A stretch of 64,000 nucleotides of DNA from Thioalkalivibrio sp. ALE14 (GTDB lineage Bacteria; Pseudomonadota; Gammaproteobacteria; Ectothiorhodospirales; Ectothiorhodospiraceae). A program made the position numbers and the translations under genes. Every line of letters starts with the position of its first letter. Position 1 is the first letter of the stretch. The stretch covers positions 1-64,000 of the forward strand of contig NZ_AQXY01000020.1 in assembly GCF_000376845.1 (NCBI RefSeq), in the 5' to 3' direction. Below are positions 59,588-64,000 of this stretch, one piece after another. Below the pieces are notes generated by a model. That model searched no databases, was not told the DNA's origin, and was given only the letters and a program-made list of their open reading frames with translations.

Positions 59588-61764
59588 AATGGATCAAGCG
59601 CCTGCTGGGCCTGATCGCTGTCCTGATCCTGCTGGTCATTATCGTGGCCGCCTACCTGCTGATCACCTTCGATGCGAATGACTACAAGGAGCGTATCGAG
59701 GCCGAGGTGCAGGAGGCGACTGGTCGCGAACTGACCCTCTCCGGGCCGATCGGCCTGACCCTGTTCCCCAGCCTCGGGCTGCGTCTGGAAGAGGTGCGCT
59801 TCGGCAATGCCGAGAGCTTCGGCGACGAACCGTTCGCCGAGGTCGACGTGGTGGATGTTGCGGTGGCGGTGTTGCCGCTTTTGCGCCGCGAGCTGGAGGT
59901 CCAGCGCGTGGAGGCCGACGGCGTGCGCCTGAACCTGGCGCGCGACGAGCAGGGCCGCAACAACTGGGACGATCTGCTGGATCACGCCGGTGCGGCTCGC
60001 GATGACGCCGTGGGTGCCGACGACGACGAGCGCACCGAGACCGAGACCCGGCTGGCCCTGCAGCGTATCGACGTGGCCGGGATCTCCCTGACCAATGCCC
60101 GGGTGCACTGGGATGACCGCGAGACCGGCATGCAGGCCACCCTGGAGCCGTTCGAGCTGCAGGTGGGTCGCTTCCGGCCGGGCGTCGAGACGCGCCTCGA
60201 CCTGGAGGCGGTTGTGCGCGCCGAGGGCGGCGATCTCGACGAGCCGGTCGAGCTGGCCCTGGATCTGGGCGGCCTGATGAACGTCGACCTGCTCAACGAG
60301 CGCTACTCCGTGCGCCGCCTGAACGCGACCCTGGGCCTCGATGGCGGCGGCCTGCCTCGTGCGGTGGGCATGACGCTGGAGAGCGATGTGGCGCTGGAAC
60401 TGGCCGACGCCATGACCCTGCGTTTCGAGCGCCTGACGCTGGGCGTATCCGACCTGCGCCTGACCGGGTTTGCCGAGCTGTCCGACCTGGACGGCGAGCA
60501 GGCGCGGGTGCGCACCGAGATGCGCACCAACACCATCAACCTGAAGGACTTCATGGAGGATCTGGGGCTGGAGGCACCGGCGACCAACGACCCCGACGCC
60601 CTGTCGCGCGTCGCGTTCGATTTCTCCGCCAACGGCAGCTTCCAGGCGCTGAACATGGACCCGTTCCTGATCACGGTGGATGACGCCATGCTGAGCGGTT
60701 CCGCGGGCTGGGATGGCCGCGGGGCGCGCCCGCTGATCACCTTCGACGTCTCCGGCGAGAGCCTGAATCTCGACCGCTACCTGCCGCCGGAGGTGGAAGA
60801 GGCCCGCACCGAAAACGGCAATGGCAATGGCGGAGCCGATGAGGATATCGCCATCGAACTGCCGCTGGAGGCACTGCGCAGCATCGACGTGGACGGCCGC
60901 GCGGCGCTGGGCCGGCTCGACGTGATGGGCATGGTCCTGCGCAACATCGAGCTTCAGATCAAGGCCGAGGCGGGCGACTGGCATATCCAGCCCCTGAACG
61001 CCGAGGCCTATGACGGTGAACTGACCAGCCGCCTGCGCCTGGATGCCCGCCAAGATGTCCCGCGCTACGAACTGGCGGCTGATCTGCAGAGCCTGGATAT
61101 CGGGGCCCTGCTGGAGGACTTCCAGGGCGACGATGCACGGTTGATGGGCACCGGCAACCTGGAGCTGGATATCAGCACCCGGGGCGAGCTCCTGAGCGAG
61201 TTGAAGGGCGCCCTGAACGGCTCGGGCAACATGCGCTTCGAGGACGGCGCGGTGCGTGGCATCAACGTGGCCCGGATTATCCGCCGCGCCGAGGCACGTC
61301 TGCGCGGCGAGCAGCTGGAAGATGACGAGCCTAACCAGACCGACTTCAGCGAGCTGACCGGCAGCTTCACCATCCGCGATGGCGTGGTGCGCAATAACGA
61401 CCTGGCGGCCAGCTCGCCCCTGCTGCGGGTACGCGGCGAAGGCCAGGCTGACCTGAACGACGACACCCTCGACTACCGCGTGAACACCACCGTCGTGGGT
61501 ACGCTGGAGGGCCAGGGCGGCCGCGAACTGGACGACCTGCGCGGTGTCACCCTGCCCATCCGCATCAGCGGTACGTTCGACGATCCGAGTTTCCGTCTGA
61601 ATCTGGAGGACGCCCTGCGCGAGCGCTACGAGGGCGAGGCGCGCGAACGCGTGCGCGAGGAGCAGGAGCGTGCCCGGGAGCGCATCGAACAGGAAGAAGA
61701 TCGCGTCCGCGAGCGTCTCGACGAAGAGACCGAAGGGCTCCTGGATCGCCTGCGCAGCCGTTGA
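59584..61764 (+). CDS. asmA: AsmA-family outer-membrane assembly/lipid-trafficking protein
   Basis: Encodes 726 residues, overlapping the moaC stop by 4 bases. One N-terminal membrane helix ([23 protein letters not shown]) and a long beta-rich periplasmic body with AsmA C-terminal pattern ([43 protein letters not shown] and [23 protein letters not shown]). Ends with a charged coiled coil ([20 protein letters not shown]). AsmA-like proteins move phospholipids to the outer membrane. The coiled-coil tail is longer than usual. Confidence 0.9.
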   Translation: MKWIKRLLGLIAVLILLVIIVAAYLLITFDANDYKERIEAEVQEATGRELTLSGPIGLTLFPSLGLRLEEVRFGNAESFGDEPFAEVDVVDVAVAVLPLLRRELEVQRVEADGVRLNLARDEQGRNNWDDLLDHAGAARDDAVGADDDERTETETRLALQRIDVAGISLTNARVHWDDRETGMQATLEPFELQVGRFRPGVETRLDLEAVVRAEGGDLDEPVELALDLGGLMNVDLLNERYSVRRLNATLGLDGGGLPRAVGMTLESDVALELADAMTLRFERLTLGVSDLRLTGFAELSDLDGEQARVRTEMRTNTINLKDFMEDLGLEAPATNDPDALSRVAFDFSANGSFQALNMDPFLITVDDAMLSGSAGWDGRGARPLITFDVSGESLNLDRYLPPEVEEARTENGNGNGGADEDIAIELPLEALRSIDVDGRAALGRLDVMGMVLRNIELQIKAEAGDWHIQPLNAEAYDGELTSRLRLDARQDVPRYELAADLQSLDIGALLEDFQGDDARLMGTGNLELDISTRGELLSELKGALNGSGNMRFEDGAVRGINVARIIRRAEARLRGEQLEDDEPNQTDFSELTGSFTIRDGVVRNNDLAASSPLLRVRGEGQADLNDDTLDYRVNTTVVGTLEGQGGRELDDLRGVTLPIRISGTFDDPSFRLNLEDALRERYEGEARERVREEQERARERIEQEEDRVRERLDEETEGLLDRLRSR

Positions 61765-61809
61765 TCGGTTGACCCCGTGCACTGCACGGGGTCGCGAGCC
61801 GTCCTCACC

Positions 61810-62851
<1,042 letters not shown>

Positions 62852-62868
<17 letters not shown>

Positions 62869-63127
62869 CTGCGTAAAACTCGGGCAAGAGGCCGAAGGCC
62901 TGGACTTCCCGCCCTATCCCGGCGAGATGGGCAAGAAGATCTACCTGAACGTGTCCAAGGAGGCCTGGCAGGCCTGGCTGAGCCACCAGACCATGCTGAT
63001 CAACGAATACCGCCTGACCCCGGTCGATCCCAAGGCGCGCAAGTTCCTGGAAGAGGAAATGGAAAAGTTCCTGTTCGGGGACGGCTCCGAGAAGCCGGAA
63101 GGCTTCGTCGACCCGAACGCCTCCTGA
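62852..63127 (+). CDS. yggX: Fe(II) trafficking protein YggX
   Basis: Encodes 91 residues: [71 protein letters not shown]. The whole family sequence is present, with the Cys near the N-terminus. It protects iron-sulphur enzymes, including MutY. The mutY-yggX overlap is typical. Confidence 0.97.
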
Positions 63128-63238
63128 GTCGCGGTTTTCCGCGCCTCGCGTCGCCCGGCGGTCCATCGCGCTTGACGTGGAGCCGCCGGGCCGCTTTAAT
63201 ACCGCCCTTCGTCCGCAGGACGAATCCCCCCGAAGTAT

Positions 63239-63314
63239 GGCCGGGTAGCTCAGTCGGTAGAGCAGGGGATTGAAAATCCCCGTGTCGGCGGTTCGATTCC
63301 GTCCCCGGCCACCA
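63239..63314 (+). tRNA. tRNA-Phe (GAA)
   Basis: Acceptor GGCCGGG pairs with CCCGGCC, followed by ACCA. D arm TAGCTCAGTCGGTAGAGCA, anticodon stem-loop GGGGATTGAAAATCCCC (anticodon GAA), T arm with TTCGATT. Complete 76-nt gene with encoded CCA. Confidence 0.98.
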
Positions 63315-63328
63315 TTAGTTTTCAAAGG

Positions 63329-63393
63329 CTTACGCGGGATCCGCCGCGCCCCTGCTTCCAAGCCTTCGCTTCCGTGTAAGCACTATGTAAGCA
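63329..63393 (+). repeat. Arm-type repeats GTAAGC beside tRNA-Phe
   Basis: TGTAAGCA at 63375-63382 and 63386-63393 are spaced 11 bp, one helical turn, and GCTTAC (inverse) is at 63329-63334. Such repeats next to a tRNA 3' end are typical of integrase arm sites. Evidence for an island starting here. Confidence 0.4.
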
Positions 63394-63426
63394 ACGCCGC
63401 CTCATCGGCACCGGTGTTCGCTGGGC

Positions 63427-63759
63427 TTATCGCCGCACCATCCCGTTCACCAGCACCGCCACCGCGAACACCGCCAGCCCCACCATCACGGACATGGGCA
63501 GATTGATCGCCCACTCCAGAACGCGAGAGAGGCCGACCCAACCGTCGATCTCCACCGGCTCCGGTACGTTCAGGCCAATGAATTCGAGCGCCAACCGGAA
63601 CGGGAGCGGCAACCACACCCCTTCCTGAAGCCAGTGCCAAACCTGATACCCCAGCACTCCCGCCAACCACAGCCAGCCGAAGACGAAGGCGACGGAGACC
63701 AGCACCCCCGCCGCTTTGTCCGCGAAGTCTTCGACTGGTGGCCGCTGGTCGTGGCTCAT
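63427..63759 (-). CDS. Membrane protein of the putative second island
   Basis: Encodes 110 residues with three hydrophobic segments (AAGVLVSVAFVFGWLWLAGVLG, LPLPFRLALEFIGLNV region, and LPMSVMVGLAVFAVAVLVNGMV). No family recognised. It follows the tRNA-Phe region in opposite orientation, as island genes often do. Confidence 0.45.
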   Translation of the reverse strand: MSHDQRPPVEDFADKAAGVLVSVAFVFGWLWLAGVLGYQVWHWLQEGVWLPLPFRLALEFIGLNVPEPVEIDGWVGLSRVLEWAINLPMSVMVGLAVFAVAVLVNGMVRR

Positions 63760-63770
63760 CCTGCTCCCGT

Positions 63771-63977
63771 CTAGGGCTGGATCTCCGGCGCGGACTCCTC
63801 CAACACCCCCGCCAGCCGGTCGGCGCTATGCGCCACCATCTTCAGCAGTGCGGCGGTGTCGGGGTCGGTATGGCTGGCAATCGCCTTGCACCCGGCTCGG
63901 ATCTCAAGCGCCAGGTCTCGCGCCTCCCCCAGGTCAAGAAGGTGCGCGGCGTGGGTGATAGCATCGGTGGTGCTCAT
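63771..63977 (-). CDS. Small DUF3077-like protein
   Basis: Encodes 68 residues: TDAITHAAHLLDLGEARDLALEIRAG, CKAIASHTDPDTAALLKMVAHSADRLAGVLEES. All-helical. The pattern is similar to the small DUF3077 proteins of pseudomonads and prophages. Paired with the membrane protein downstream (11 bases apart). Confidence 0.5.
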   Translation of the reverse strand: MSTTDAITHAAHLLDLGEARDLALEIRAGCKAIASHTDPDTAALLKMVAHSADRLAGVLEESAPEIQP

Positions 63978-64000
63978 GGCGTCTACTCCTAGGTAGTGAC

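Noticed and set aside
59470..61782. A 770-codon minus-strand frame opposite the AsmA-family gene
   Set aside because: Antisense shadow of a confident gene; composition dominated by Gln, His, Ala and Gly, with no motifs.

Overview
This window is GC-rich gammaproteobacterial DNA. The chromosomal part carries rhlB/trxA/rho, rof, hemW, rdgB, rph, yicC, moaCDE, mutY and yggX. The style suggests the Ectothiorhodospiraceae (Thioalkalivibrio-like), but that genus-level guess is inference. There are three zones: (1) 1 to about 46.85 kb, the right-hand part of an integrative and conjugative element (ICE) of the PFGI-1/ICEclc/SPI-7 class; (2) about 46.87-63.2 kb, ordinary chromosome; (3) 63.24 kb to the end, a tRNA-Phe gene with what looks like the start of another island.

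Zone 1a (1-8.5 kb) is cargo and scrap: the 5' end of an IS256-type element, a 5'-truncated exported protein, a methyltransferase tail, a small cluster of integron gene cassettes without an integrase (two good attC sites; a PD-(D/E)XK-like protein, a DUF2971 protein and an OLD-type ATPase/TOPRIM protein, all plausible defence genes), a serine resolvase with a probable res site, an IS5 transposase remnant, an exported hypothetical, and a diverged paralogue of the PFL_4669 ICE family. Zone 1b (8.5-27.9 kb) is the mating-pair formation module, almost entirely on the minus strand: PilL-like protein, PFL_4693, lytic transglycosylase, PFL_4695, coupling protein TraD, PFL_4697, then (after a terminator) RAQPRD, PFL_4701, PFL_4702, TIGR03750, PFL_4703, PFL_4704, PFL_4705, lipoprotein TIGR03751, TraC/VirB4 ATPase, PFL_4709, PFL_4710, PFL_4711 and a TraG-like membrane protein. 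Zone 1c (27.9-35.7 kb) is an accessory and antirestriction block: two IS3 remnants, a lone type IV pilin, a Sel1 protein, ArdB/KlcA, ArdC, a DUF3577 protein and many very small genes. Nearly every small gene there is preceded by a copy of the same two-stem RNA leader, and several are separated by the same intergenic repeat block. Zone 1d (35.7-46.7 kb) is the ICE maintenance operon: topoisomerase III, SSB, PFL_4669, a PH-domain membrane protein, an STY4528-type replication protein with three palindromic repeats inside its gene, DUF2857, ParB and ParA. The ICE ends at the 3' half of a tRNA-Thr(CGU) gene (46807-46853), the expected attR. The integrase, relaxase and left end lie outside the window.

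Zone 2 carries RNA turnover and termination genes (rhlB, rho, its antagonist rof), thioredoxin, a haem-related radical SAM protein (hemW), nucleotide-pool and RNA-processing genes (rdgB, rph, yicC), an Hsp20 gene with a sigma-32-like promoter, cbpA, an HtrA protease, molybdopterin genes moaE/moaD/moaC, an AsmA-family protein, mutY and yggX. REP-type inverted repeats and one 282-bp structured, MITE-like element sit between genes.

The most interesting observations are the family of covarying two-stem leaders on the ICE accessory genes, the cassette-like repeat blocks that separate those genes, three 23-bp palindromes inside the putative replication gene, and a 46-bp repeat with a perfectly compensating hairpin in two places of the maintenance operon.
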